From contig JAIHAN010000014.1 in the NCBI GenBank assembly GCA_020054815.1, forward strand, positions 1 to 32,627: a DNA stretch of 32,627 bases, in the 5' to 3' direction. The stretch's first letter is position 1. Each line of letters opens with the position of its first letter. Positions 1 through 7,977 of this stretch are shown here, piece by piece. The notes under the pieces are model-generated. The model did no database searches, was not told the origin of the DNA, and saw nothing but the letters and a program-made list of their open reading frames with translations. The position numbers were made by a program, and so were the translations under genes. The stretch comes from Peptococcaceae bacterium (GTDB lineage Bacteria; Bacillota; Peptococcia; DRI-13).

Positions 1-1
1 T

Positions 2-610
2 GATTATTTATTGTTGGATAAAAAGTCCCCTTTTTTGCTGGAATTATGTGAACATCATATCAGCGGACAGTTGAAAGTAGCACCGGAACATGCCGCACCC
101 AAGGTGACATCCCTTATGGGAAAATCCCCTATCACCGTTTTTGACCAGTTTCATCAGGCCTATCACGCCACAAATAAACGGCTCAAGAAAAAACAGTATC
201 TCATCCCGTACTTCATGTCCGGGCATCCCGGTACAACATTGACAGATGCCATCTATTTAGCCGAGTACCTGCGGGATTTTGGTTTTCAGCCTGATCAGGT
301 CCAGGAGTTTATCCCAACTCCCGGCAGCCTGTCTACCTGTATGTATTATACCGGTCTTGATCCCTTTACTCATCAGAAGGTTCACGTGCCTGATCCAGAA
401 GAAAGAATTCTGCAAAGGGCACTCTTACAGTATAAAAAGCCCGAGAATTATTCTCTTGTCCTGTCTGCTCTAAAAAAAGCGGGACGACAGGATTTAATCG
501 GTACCGGAAAAGAGTGCCTCATTCCGCCGCCAAGCAATGTTAATAACCGGACGGCCAATTTAACTAAATCGACATCGGGTATAAATAAAAAGCGGCGCAA
601 GTTTTTTTGA
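2..610 (+). CDS. YgiQ family radical SAM protein, C-terminal part
   Basis: This is the 3' end of a gene that begins upstream of the window; the frame is open from base 2. The visible ~200 residues match the C-terminal half of YgiQ-type radical SAM proteins: the stretch SGQLKVAPEH, then a segment with YLIPYFMSGHPG, and the EFIPTPGS motif followed by YYTGLDPF, which is typical of this family. The radical SAM CxxxCxxC cluster would lie upstream and cannot be seen. The tail (from about base 520) is basic and low in complexity. The biochemical role of YgiQ is not firmly known. The next gene, rimO, is also a radical SAM enzyme and starts 55 bp downstream with no terminator that I can see between them. 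Confidence 0.88.
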   Translation, partial: DYLLLDKKSPFLLELCEHHISGQLKVAPEHAAPKVTSLMGKSPITVFDQFHQAYHATNKRLKKKQYLIPYFMSGHPGTTLTDAIYLAEYLRDFGFQPDQVQEFIPTPGSLSTCMYYTGLDPFTHQKVHVPDPEERILQRALLQYKKPENYSLVLSALKKAGRQDLIGTGKECLIPPPSNVNNRTANLTKSTSGINKKRRKFF

Positions 611-665
611 CAGGGGAGAGAATCCTAAGATATACTTAAACAAGATGCAAAATCGGAGGCTTGCT

Positions 666-2015
666 ATGTCCTATCTTGTAAAAATCGTAACCTTAGGCTG
701 TCCCAAAAATACAGTAGACAGCGAACAAATCCTGGGACAGCTTTTTCGCCATGGCCATCAACCGGTAGATGACCCTTCAAAAGCGGAGGTTATTGTGATT
801 AATACCTGCGGTTTCATTGAAAGCGCCAAACGGGAATCTATCGAAACCATTCTTGAACTGGCCCAGCAGAAAATTGAGGGAAAATGCCAGTACCTCATTG
901 TTACAGGCTGCCTGGTGCAAAAATATGCCGATGAACTAAAGGCAGAACTTCCGGAAGTTGATTTGTTTTTAGGAACAGGGGATATTCACTTGCTGCCGCA
1001 ACTCCTGGCTTCTCTAAAACCTGGTGTCCGTATAGCCCAGGTGGGTGACCCTGACAATTATCTTTTTGATGATGAAATTCCTCTGGTCCCCGGCCATATT
1101 AAACACTATGCCTATGTGAAGATTGCGGAAGGGTGTAACAATTGCTGTACTTACTGTGTCATCCCGTCCATGCGGGGAAAATACCGCAGCCGTTCCCTGG
1201 AGTCCATTGTTCATGAGGTTTCTAAACTTACTGAAAATGGTGTCAAAGAAGCTATTTTAGTAGCACAAGATATCACTTTGTACGGTTATGACAAATATGG
1301 CCGGTATATGCTGCCTGCCCTCCTGCAAGAATTGGTTAAGTTAAAAAATCTGCAGTGGATAAGGCTTCTTTATTGCTATCCTAACCGCCTTACCGATGAA
1401 CTGCTTTTAACCATAAAAAAAGAACACAAAATCTGCCGGTACCTGGACATTCCTTTACAACACATTTCAGACTCCGTGTTAAAGGCCATGGGACGCCCCA
1501 TGGGCAAACAAGATACCATAGATTTACTGAAAAAAATCCGTAAGTTGCTGCCCGGTGTCACACTTCGTTCTACTTTTATCATTGGTTTCCCCGGGGAGAG
1601 TGAGGAGGATTTTGCACAGTTACTGGCTTTTCTGGAAGATATGCAGTTTGAAAGGGCCGGCTTTTTTACCTATTCACCTGAACCCGGTACAAAAGCCGCC
1701 GGTCTGCCGTTGCAAATTCCCGAGGAAGTCAAGGAACTGCGCTTACAACAGGCCTTAGCCGTACAGGAAAAAATACTTGCCGCCAAACAAGCCCAACAAG
1801 TAGGAATGATTATCCCTGTGATTGTTGATGGACCAAGCCCAGAATATGAGGGGTTATGGGAAGGACGCACTCAGGGAGATGCACCTGAAATAGATGGGGT
1901 CGTTTATATTAAACCTGCACCAAATCTTAGACAAGGTGATATAATAAATATCAAGATTACTCACAGCCAAGATTTTGCCTTAATGGGAGAGGTCAACGAT
2001 GAACCTGGCCAATAA
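666..2015 (+). CDS. rimO: Ribosomal protein S12 methylthiotransferase RimO
   Basis: RimO adds a methylthio group to a conserved aspartate of ribosomal protein S12, using two 4Fe-4S clusters and S-adenosylmethionine. The 449-residue product has the family order: an N-terminal MTTase domain opening with VKIVTLGCPKNTVDSE and carrying further cysteines in NTCGF and VTGCLVQ, a radical SAM core with the CxxxCxxC cluster in EGCNNCCTYC (near residue 160), and a C-terminal TRAM-like region. The LGCPKN and GCNN signatures fit RimO better than MiaB. I chose the ATG at 666 because a GGAGG at 655-659 lies six bases before it; an in-frame ATG at 645 would add seven residues and has no such site. The 3' end overlaps pgsA by 17 bp, so the two are probably translated together. 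Confidence 0.95.
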   Translation: MSYLVKIVTLGCPKNTVDSEQILGQLFRHGHQPVDDPSKAEVIVINTCGFIESAKRESIETILELAQQKIEGKCQYLIVTGCLVQKYADELKAELPEVDLFLGTGDIHLLPQLLASLKPGVRIAQVGDPDNYLFDDEIPLVPGHIKHYAYVKIAEGCNNCCTYCVIPSMRGKYRSRSLESIVHEVSKLTENGVKEAILVAQDITLYGYDKYGRYMLPALLQELVKLKNLQWIRLLYCYPNRLTDELLLTIKKEHKICRYLDIPLQHISDSVLKAMGRPMGKQDTIDLLKKIRKLLPGVTLRSTFIIGFPGESEEDFAQLLAFLEDMQFERAGFFTYSPEPGTKAAGLPLQIPEEVKELRLQQALAVQEKILAAKQAQQVGMIIPVIVDGPSPEYEGLWEGRTQGDAPEIDGVVYIKPAPNLRQGDIINIKITHSQDFALMGEVNDEPGQ

Positions 2016-2547
2016 GCTAACTTTATCCCGGATATTTCTTATCCCGGTCTTCATGCTGGTCTTATTAATCCGCATTCCCTTTGGTGAATATATAGCCGCC
2101 CTCATCTTCATCATTGCGGCCAGTACTGACGGTTTAGACGGTTACATTGCCCGCAAACGTAAACAGATAACAAATTTGGGGAAACTAATGGATCCTCTGG
2201 CTGATAAATTATTAATCTCGGCAGCCTTAATTTCTTTAGTGGAACTGGGGAAAATCTCCGGATGGATTGCTGTAGTGATTATTGGCCGGGAATTTTTCGT
2301 TACAGGACTGCGCGCCATTGCTGCCGCCGAAGGTGTAGTGATTGCTGCGAGTCCACTGGGAAAAATTAAAACAATTAGCCAAATTGTGGCGATTTCGGCT
2401 ATCCTTCTCAACAATTTTCCTTTAAGCCTGATTACAGATCTTCCTTTTGGCGAATATGCCATGTATGTCGCAGTTTTCTTTACCATCTGGTCAGGCGTTG
2501 ATTATTATTTGAAAGCCCGTAAAAGTTCGAGGCTGAAGTTGGAATGA
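1999..2547 (+). CDS. pgsA: CDP-diacylglycerol--glycerol-3-phosphate 3-phosphatidyltransferase
   Basis: An integral membrane enzyme that makes phosphatidylglycerophosphate from CDP-diacylglycerol and glycerol-3-phosphate, the first committed step to phosphatidylglycerol. The CDP-alcohol phosphotransferase signature DGxxAR(x8)GxxxDxxxD is visible as DGYIAR...GKLMDPLADK around residues 47-70. The 182-residue length and hydrophobic segments through the protein are normal for PgsA. It starts inside the end of rimO with GGGAGAGG just upstream, and its stop overlaps the start of pgpA by four bases (ATGA). The rimO-pgsA order is common in Firmicutes. Confidence 0.95.
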   Translation: MNLANKLTLSRIFLIPVFMLVLLIRIPFGEYIAALIFIIAASTDGLDGYIARKRKQITNLGKLMDPLADKLLISAALISLVELGKISGWIAVVIIGREFFVTGLRAIAAAEGVVIAASPLGKIKTISQIVAISAILLNNFPLSLITDLPFGEYAMYVAVFFTIWSGVDYYLKARKSSRLKLE

Positions 2548-2972
2548 CGACTGTTATCAGAATCATCGCTACCGGCTTTGGCACCGGATATTCACCGTGG
2601 CTTCCCGGGACCACAGGTAGTGCCCTGGCTGCCGTTATCGCCTGGTTTATACCTCTTAACATCTGGCATATTGTTTTTTTATGCCTGGCCGGCATCTTTG
2701 TCTGTGCAAAAGGGGAAATTCTCTTAAATGAGCATGATAGCCCCCATATTGTTTTTGATGAATTCTGCGGCATCTTTATTGCGACCTGGGGTTTAACTTC
2801 ACTACCAAGCTTTTTCCTGGCGTTTATCCTTTTTCGTTTTTTTGACATGGTAAAACCTTACCCCATTTCTAAATTACAGGAACTGCCTGGCGGGTGGGGG
2901 GTTATGGCTGATGACCTGGCCGCCGGTTTAATTGCCCGCCTTCTGGTTCATTTGGCTAGCATATTTTTTTAA
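2544..2972 (+). CDS. pgpA: Phosphatidylglycerophosphatase A
   Basis: PgpA removes the phosphate from phosphatidylglycerophosphate to give phosphatidylglycerol, the step right after PgsA. The 142-residue protein shows the family pattern: an N-terminal GFGTGYSPWLPGTTGS block, a middle VFDEFCG motif with acidic residues expected to bind metal, and a KPYPI...LPGGWGVMADD block near the C-terminus. Several hydrophobic stretches indicate a membrane protein. Its ATG overlaps the pgsA stop, which points to translational coupling. A hairpin terminator follows five bases after its stop codon, so it seems to close the ygiQ-rimO-pgsA-pgpA unit. Confidence 0.93.
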   Translation: MTTVIRIIATGFGTGYSPWLPGTTGSALAAVIAWFIPLNIWHIVFLCLAGIFVCAKGEILLNEHDSPHIVFDEFCGIFIATWGLTSLPSFFLAFILFRFFDMVKPYPISKLQELPGGWGVMADDLAAGLIARLLVHLASIFF

Positions 2973-2977
2973 CGAAG

Positions 2978-3010
2978 TAAGCCCTGTTTTTAGGCGGGGC
3001 TTAAATTTTT
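2978..3010 (+). terminator. Intrinsic terminator after pgpA
   Basis: TAAGCCC (2978-2984) can pair with GGGCTTA (2997-3003) around a 12-base loop, and AATTTTT follows. The stem is short but correctly placed just behind the pgpA stop. Confidence 0.65.
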
Positions 3011-3102
3011 GCATACATAGTATATCTTAAGTCTGTTGACAGGGTATAAAGTAGGACTTGTCTACTTTCCAGCCTTTCTCTAAGGAGGAAATAGTACTTT
3101 TG

Positions 3103-3111
3103 TGCTATAAT
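3103..3111 (+). promoter_or_regulatory. Candidate extended -10 promoter for the membrane protein/FtsH-like pair
   Basis: A perfect TATAAT lies at 3106-3111, preceded by TG one base upstream (TGC-TATAAT), the extended -10 pattern. The expected -35 position carries AGGAGG and is not -35-like, so the extended -10 would have to suffice. Transcription would start near 3118, just before the GAGGAGG ribosome site at 3123-3129. This call rests on sequence match alone. Confidence 0.5.
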
Positions 3112-3135
3112 ACTCAAGAAGAGAGGAGGTAAGTC

Positions 3136-3696
3136 ATGTCACAAAAATTACTGCGTTTCTTTACTACCATATTGATCGGTTTTATTACACTTGCTGTGTT
3201 AGTCGGTGGGACTTACTTCTATAATAAATTAGTCTTTACCGAACCTCTGGAAGCGGCTGTGACCAAGCTGCCTTCGGTCAGTGCTTTTAAATTCGAGCAG
3301 GTCAACTCCCGCTCAAAAATTACAGTACAGTTTAAAGACTCCCAGAGATTGCGAGACAGTTTTTATCAGCTCCTGGACCAAATGGAGAAACAATCTCCTA
3401 AAAACCTGGCTCACCTCACCGTAGAGATCGCCAATACGCCTAATGCTGCTCTGGAGAAGTTTTTGACGGACAGCCGTTTACCTATTTTTGAAGCACTAAG
3501 TACGGGAAAATTTACGGAACTTCCTAACCATTTGACATTTTTAGCCCAAAAAAACTCAGTGACCTATACGTTAGACCTTGATAACAACTTTATTTTTCTA
3601 ACTGCAAAAAATGAGCAGCAAACTGCTCATATTATCATTAATAGGGGAAGTTCACCTATACAGATTATTAATACCATGGGAGGGAACTATTTATAA
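3136..3696 (+). CDS. Unknown membrane-anchored protein, upstream partner of FtsH-like protease
   Basis: I do not recognise this family. The 186-residue product has a short N-terminus, one strongly hydrophobic segment at about residues 8-29 and then a hydrophilic body of about 150 residues. This suggests a single-pass protein or uncleaved signal anchor with the body outside the membrane. No cysteines or catalytic motif stand out; the body reads as mixed alpha/beta. A GAGGAGG site precedes the ATG by six bases. Its stop overlaps the start of the downstream protease by one base (TAATG), which usually marks proteins needed in fixed ratio. That downstream protease lacks the extracytoplasmic domain of ordinary FtsH, so this protein might supply an outside domain or adaptor. 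That functional link is inference. Confidence 0.85.
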   Translation: MSQKLLRFFTTILIGFITLAVLVGGTYFYNKLVFTEPLEAAVTKLPSVSAFKFEQVNSRSKITVQFKDSQRLRDSFYQLLDQMEKQSPKNLAHLTVEIANTPNAALEKFLTDSRLPIFEALSTGKFTELPNHLTFLAQKNSVTYTLDLDNNFIFLTAKNEQQTAHIIINRGSSPIQIINTMGGNYL

Positions 3697-5189
3697 TGAA
3701 AAAAGAAATACTATTCGGAATACTGGCCGGGTTCCTCTCCTTCCTGGTATATCTGGGATATGATATAACACCTGTCATCATCCTGGGAGCCCTGGGCTTT
3801 ATGCTTTATTTCGTGATGCAGAAAAAAGGACTTCTCAAATTAGATTCCTATCAAAAAGTCATCCAAAACAAAGCATTTCATTTTGAAGATATAGGCGGGC
3901 AGGAGACTGCCAAGCAAGAACTTAAAGAAGCTTTAGAATTCCTTATTAAAGCTGATAAAGTGAACCGCATGGGAATTAGACCCCTTAAAGGCATCCTCTT
4001 AACAGGCCCGCCCGGTACCGGTAAAACACTGTTGGCCCGGGCGGCCGCCGGTTATTCAGATGCTGTCTTCCTGGCCACTTCAGGAAGTGAGTTTATCGAA
4101 ATGTATGCCGGTGTAGGTGCGCAAAGAGTAAGGGGTTTGTTTCAATCAGCCAGGGAGATGGCCAAAAAGCAAAAGAAAAACAGGGCTATTATCTTCATTG
4201 ATGAAATAGATGTTTTAGGGGGCAAAAGAGGCAGTCATACCAGCCACCTGGAATATGACCAGACCTTAAACCAGCTCCTGGTGGAAATGGATGGTCTCGA
4301 AAACGACCAGGAAGTCCAAATTCTTTTGATCGCCGCTACCAACAGGCCTGATTTGTTAGACCCGGCTCTTTTACGCCCTGGCCGTTTTGACAGGCAGGTG
4401 AAAGTTGATTTGCCCGATAAAGAGGGACGTTTGGCCATCCTTAAACTCCACTGCCGCAATAAACCCCTGGCCGATGATGTCTGTATCGAGGAAATTGCCA
4501 ACGGCACCTTCGGTTTTTCCGGGGCCCATCTGGAAAATGTAACCAACGAAGCCGCCATCCTGGCCTTGCGGGATAAGAGTCCTTTTATTAAGCAGACACA
4601 TCTGAGAGAAGCCGTGGACAAAGTGATTCTCGGCGAAAAACTGGGTAACCGGGCAAGCAGCGCTACCTTGCACAGAGTAGCTATTCATGAGGCAGGCCAT
4701 GCCTTAGTAAGTGAATTGTTAAAACCGGGCTCGGTAGACCAGGTAACAGTAACCTCACGGGGGAATGCCCTGGGCTATGTTCGCCATACCCAGGAAGAAG
4801 ACGAACCCCTTTACACCAAAACAGCCTTAGAGAACCAGATCATGGTTCTCCTGGCCGGGGCCCTGAGTGAAGAGATTCATTTAGGTGAAAAAAGCACAGG
4901 GGCTACCAATGACTTTCAACGGGCTCTGGAATTAACGCAAAAAATTGTTTCCAGTGGCTTATCAAGGCTTGGTGTAGTATCCCCGGATCATTTACCGGAA
5001 AATGAATTCTATCAAGTTTGCCAGGAAATCCTGCGCCAACAGGAAAATAATGTATTAGAAATACTGAATGAAAATAAAGAGATGATTTTATGCATAGTAG
5101 AACACCTCAAAGAGAAAGAAAAAATCTCAGGAACTGAACTGCGTTCCCTGATGCAGCAAGGAACTAAGAGCACAGCTATGTCCGCATAG
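3696..5189 (+). CDS. Short FtsH-like membrane AAA+ zinc metalloprotease
   Basis: A 497-residue relative of FtsH, the membrane-bound ATP-dependent protease. Residues 1-44 form two hydrophobic segments joined by only a few residues, so the extracytoplasmic domain between the two FtsH membrane helices is missing. The AAA module is intact: Walker A GPPGTGKT (104-111), pore-like EMYAGVGA (135-142, tyrosine in place of the usual phenylalanine), Walker B IIFIDE (165-170) and the RPGRFDR second region of homology (227-233). The M41 peptidase has HEAGH (331-335) and the likely third zinc ligand in TGATND (D406). It ends about 90 residues past that ligand, sooner than normal FtsH (~600-650 residues). 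All catalytic residues are present, so it should be active. It is probably a paralogue rather than the main FtsH. It forms a pair with the gene before it and ends in its own terminator. Confidence 0.9.
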   Translation: MKKEILFGILAGFLSFLVYLGYDITPVIILGALGFMLYFVMQKKGLLKLDSYQKVIQNKAFHFEDIGGQETAKQELKEALEFLIKADKVNRMGIRPLKGILLTGPPGTGKTLLARAAAGYSDAVFLATSGSEFIEMYAGVGAQRVRGLFQSAREMAKKQKKNRAIIFIDEIDVLGGKRGSHTSHLEYDQTLNQLLVEMDGLENDQEVQILLIAATNRPDLLDPALLRPGRFDRQVKVDLPDKEGRLAILKLHCRNKPLADDVCIEEIANGTFGFSGAHLENVTNEAAILALRDKSPFIKQTHLREAVDKVILGEKLGNRASSATLHRVAIHEAGHALVSELLKPGSVDQVTVTSRGNALGYVRHTQEEDEPLYTKTALENQIMVLLAGALSEEIHLGEKSTGATNDFQRALELTQKIVSSGLSRLGVVSPDHLPENEFYQVCQEILRQQENNVLEILNENKEMILCIVEHLKEKEKISGTELRSLMQQGTKSTAMSA

Positions 5190-5202
5190 CGGTGCTTTTT
5201 TT
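5169..5202 (+). terminator. Intrinsic terminator overlapping the end of the FtsH-like gene
   Basis: AGCACAGCTATG (5169-5180) pairs with CATAGCGGTGCT (5185-5196) with one mismatch and a TCCG loop, followed by a run of T. The stem includes the last codons and the stop of the protease gene. Confidence 0.9.
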
Positions 5203-5223
5203 ATTACCCTTTGCCTGGCAACA

Positions 5224-5252
5224 TTGATTTATAGAGTAATTTTGGTTACAAT
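5224..5252 (+). promoter_or_regulatory. Sigma-A type promoter for cinA
   Basis: TTGATT (5224-5229) and TACAAT (5247-5252) are separated by exactly 17 bases. It lies between the preceding terminator and cinA, so it probably drives cinA and the metallophosphoesterase after it. Confidence 0.75.
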
Positions 5253-5288
5253 GAAGCAAGCAAGAGAAGGCGGGAGAGTAATGATCTT

Positions 5289-6542
5289 ATGAATGGGGAA
5301 ATTATTTCTATAGGAACCGAATTGTTACTGGGTCAAATAATTAATACTAATACCAGGTATCTTTCGGAGAAATTGGCCGGCCTGGGAATTAATGTTTATT
5401 ATCACACCTCTGTCGGCGATAATAAAAAACGGATTATGGATGCCTTAACCATAGCCCGTTCCCGTGCACAGCTGATTATTCTGACGGGGGGGCTTGGCCC
5501 TACGGATGACGATCTCACCAAAGAAACTTTGGCGGAATTTCTAAATTTATCCCTGGAGATAAATCCGGAGGAATTAGCCAAACTGAAGGAATTTTTTGCC
5601 AGAAGAAACAGTGAAATGACAGAGAATAACATCAAACAGGCGGCGTTTGTGCCGGGTGCAACCATTTTAGTCAATGACAGGGGAACAGCCCCGGGTATGG
5701 CCCTGCAGCATGAAGGGTGTGCTTATCTTATCCTTCCCGGTCCCCCGGTGGAGATGGAACATATGTTTTCCCAATACGCTGTTCCCTGGCTTCGAGAAAA
5801 TGTGATTCCTCCGGGGACTAAAGGTTTGTTTTCTCATGTCTTGAAATTTGTGGGTATTGGGGAATCCAAATTGGAATGGATGCTCAAAGACCTTTTTGTC
5901 CGGCAAACCGAACCCACTTTGGCCTTACTTGCCAAAAGCGGTGAAGTTCACCTGCGTTTAACGGCCCGGGCCCGGGACAAGGAGGAGTTTCTCCAAATCA
6001 TCTTCCCGTTAGTGAGAGAAATTCGAGAACGTGTAGGGGAATATTTATTTGCCACAGATGAGGTATCACTGGTGGACAGCATTGCAGAAGAGCTAAAGGC
6101 GCACAACTTGACTGTCAGTACCGCCGAATCATGTACCGGCGGCATGCTGAGTCAGGTTTTAACCTCGGTACCGGGTTCATCCCTTTATTTTCTCGGTTCC
6201 ATTACAGCTTACAGCAATGACATTAAGACGAAAATATTAGGGGTTCCGGAAGAGGTTATTGCCGCTCACGGCGCGGTAAGCCAGGAGACCGCAAGTTTTA
6301 TGGCCAATAGAATCAGAGAACTTACCGGAAGTATGCTGGGCATTGGCATTACCGGCATTGCCGGACCCGGAGGAGGCAGCAGCGACAAACCTGTGGGTTT
6401 AGTCTACATAGCCCTTGCTGCCTCCGATCTTCACTGGTCCTCCGGTTATCACTTTACCGGAGACAGGGATACCATTCGCCAGCGGGCTACTATAACTGCC
6501 CTCAATCTCATCCGTAAATATTTAGGTGTCAGGAAAAGATGA
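5289..6542 (+). CDS. cinA: CinA: nicotinamide-nucleotide amidohydrolase with molybdopterin-binding-like domain
   Basis: A full-length, 417-residue two-domain CinA. The N-terminal domain opens with GEIISIGTELLLGQIINTN and has TGGLGPTDDD, as in the MoaB/MogA fold. The C-terminal domain (about residue 255 onward) has STAESCTGGMLS and ITGIAGPGGG, the signatures of PncC, which deamidates NMN for pyridine nucleotide salvage. CinA is historically linked to competence and, in some bacteria, lies beside recA; here recA is about 5 kb downstream. The start at 5289 gives the conserved N-terminus, but the GGAG at 5273-5276 is 12 bases away. A four-codon open frame (ATG ATC TTA TGA, 5281-5292) lies closer to that site and its stop overlaps the cinA start. 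The cinA stop overlaps the next gene by four bases. Confidence 0.95.
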   Translation: MNGEIISIGTELLLGQIINTNTRYLSEKLAGLGINVYYHTSVGDNKKRIMDALTIARSRAQLIILTGGLGPTDDDLTKETLAEFLNLSLEINPEELAKLKEFFARRNSEMTENNIKQAAFVPGATILVNDRGTAPGMALQHEGCAYLILPGPPVEMEHMFSQYAVPWLRENVIPPGTKGLFSHVLKFVGIGESKLEWMLKDLFVRQTEPTLALLAKSGEVHLRLTARARDKEEFLQIIFPLVREIRERVGEYLFATDEVSLVDSIAEELKAHNLTVSTAESCTGGMLSQVLTSVPGSSLYFLGSITAYSNDIKTKILGVPEEVIAAHGAVSQETASFMANRIRELTGSMLGIGITGIAGPGGGSSDKPVGLVYIALAASDLHWSSGYHFTGDRDTIRQRATITALNLIRKYLGVRKR

Positions 6543-7945
6543 CAAAAACAATGATTTATGTTAAGGTTGTCCTCTTATCTTTATTCCTTGCCTTATTATT
6601 CATTTCCGTTTTTGGTTCCATGTCCTTTCACCTGAAAGCTTTGGAATGGCGTATTTCTTTACAGGTACTGGACCATGGTCTAACAGAATTCAGGCTCCCT
6701 CCCGTGGGTACCATCTCAGCCAAAACCCATCTCAGCCCCTTAAAAATTAGTCTGGAATTGCTTAATATTGACCTGGACAGCTTACAGCAACTGCTTTCCG
6801 CCCGAGTGGGGTCAAAACAGTTATGGACAGAGCTTAGGTCGGAAGCCATAAGAATAGGTATTCTTTATATACTGCGTCTCTCAATTCTGGCCATCTTAGG
6901 CGGCATCATAGGTGCCATCCTCATTACGGGTAAACAGGTTAAACCGGCGCTCTTAGGAGCTGTAGCCAGTTTGCTCCTTTGTTTTACCCTCCTGGGTTTA
7001 ACTTATGCCACCTATGATAAGGAAAAGTTTCGTTCCCCCGAATTCCAGGGGGCTTTGAAAGCAGCTCCCTGGGCTGTGAACATGGTGGAAACGGCCCTGC
7101 ACAAGTTTAATCTTTTAGGTGAACAAATGAAGATCATGGCCGCCAATCTTAACAGTCTCTACGAAAGAATTAATGAAGTCAGTCCTGTCTTAGAAAAAGA
7201 GGACGATCTTCTGGTTCTTCATGTCAGTGATATGCATAACAACCCTGTGGCCCACCAATTTTTACAGCAGATCGTCACCAGTTTTTCGGTGGATATGGTC
7301 ATTGATACGGGTGATATCACAGATTTTGGCACCCCCGTAGAAGGCCTTTTACTCAAAGGATTGATGGATTTTAAAATCCCCTATGTATTTATTCCGGGTA
7401 ACCATGATTCACCGGACATTGTGAAACAACTTTCCCGCTATCCTCAAGTACAGGTTCTTACGGGTGGGATCGTAGACGTACAGGGCTTACGTATCCTGGC
7501 CATGGCTGACCCCTCCTCAACTTCCAGGAAAATCGCATCCTCCGACAATGAAGTGGTAGAGCGGTATAGGGCCAAGTTACTACAGTTATGGAACGAAGCG
7601 GTGAAAAAGCCCCATCTCATTGCTGTGCATAATTTTAATATTGCCGAACCTTTGCTGGGACAAACCCCTTTGATTTTATTCGGACACACCCACCAGTATT
7701 CCATTAGCCAGGAGAAAGGAACGGTTCTGATCAACGCGGGGACCACAGGGGCGGCCGGTTTAAGAGGGCTGCAGGCCACCAAAGAGATACCCTATTCTGT
7801 GGTGCTCTTACATTTTCGGAGAAACTCCCAAAATGAACCGGAACTGGTAGCTGCCGATACGATCCGGGTGTACAACCTGGAACGGGGCTTTACCCTGGAA
7901 AGGAAACTATTTAAGACAAGTGGAGTGAATACGGGAAAAAAATAA
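6539..7945 (+). CDS. Membrane-anchored metallophosphoesterase
   Basis: A 468-residue protein with a calcineurin-like phosphoesterase domain in its C-terminal half. The metal-binding motifs appear in order: DMH (231-233), GDITD (258-262), GNHD (287-290), a histidine in AVHN and finally GHTH. The N-terminal half has a hydrophobic segment at about 8-29 and a pair at about 107-130 and 137-157, with a stretch of about 75 residues between the first two. The phosphoesterase domain should therefore be tethered to the membrane. The substrate cannot be told from sequence; nucleotides, phospholipids and phosphoproteins are all possible for this superfamily. Translation is coupled to cinA through an ATGA overlap, but I see no functional reason for the pairing. 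Confidence 0.88.
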   Translation: MTKTMIYVKVVLLSLFLALLFISVFGSMSFHLKALEWRISLQVLDHGLTEFRLPPVGTISAKTHLSPLKISLELLNIDLDSLQQLLSARVGSKQLWTELRSEAIRIGILYILRLSILAILGGIIGAILITGKQVKPALLGAVASLLLCFTLLGLTYATYDKEKFRSPEFQGALKAAPWAVNMVETALHKFNLLGEQMKIMAANLNSLYERINEVSPVLEKEDDLLVLHVSDMHNNPVAHQFLQQIVTSFSVDMVIDTGDITDFGTPVEGLLLKGLMDFKIPYVFIPGNHDSPDIVKQLSRYPQVQVLTGGIVDVQGLRILAMADPSSTSRKIASSDNEVVERYRAKLLQLWNEAVKKPHLIAVHNFNIAEPLLGQTPLILFGHTHQYSISQEKGTVLINAGTTGAAGLRGLQATKEIPYSVVLLHFRRNSQNEPELVAADTIRVYNLERGFTLERKLFKTSGVNTGKK

Positions 7946-7977
7946 TTATTATTATCGTTTTTGAAAGGAGTCTTTTC

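Noticed and set aside
2142-2848. Minus-strand open frames across pgsA and pgpA
   Set aside because: They are antisense to confident genes and show no domain or credible ribosome site.
3036-3041. TTGACA upstream of the membrane protein gene
   Set aside because: The bases 17 positions downstream (TTGTCT) are not a -10; the extended -10 at 3103-3111 is better.
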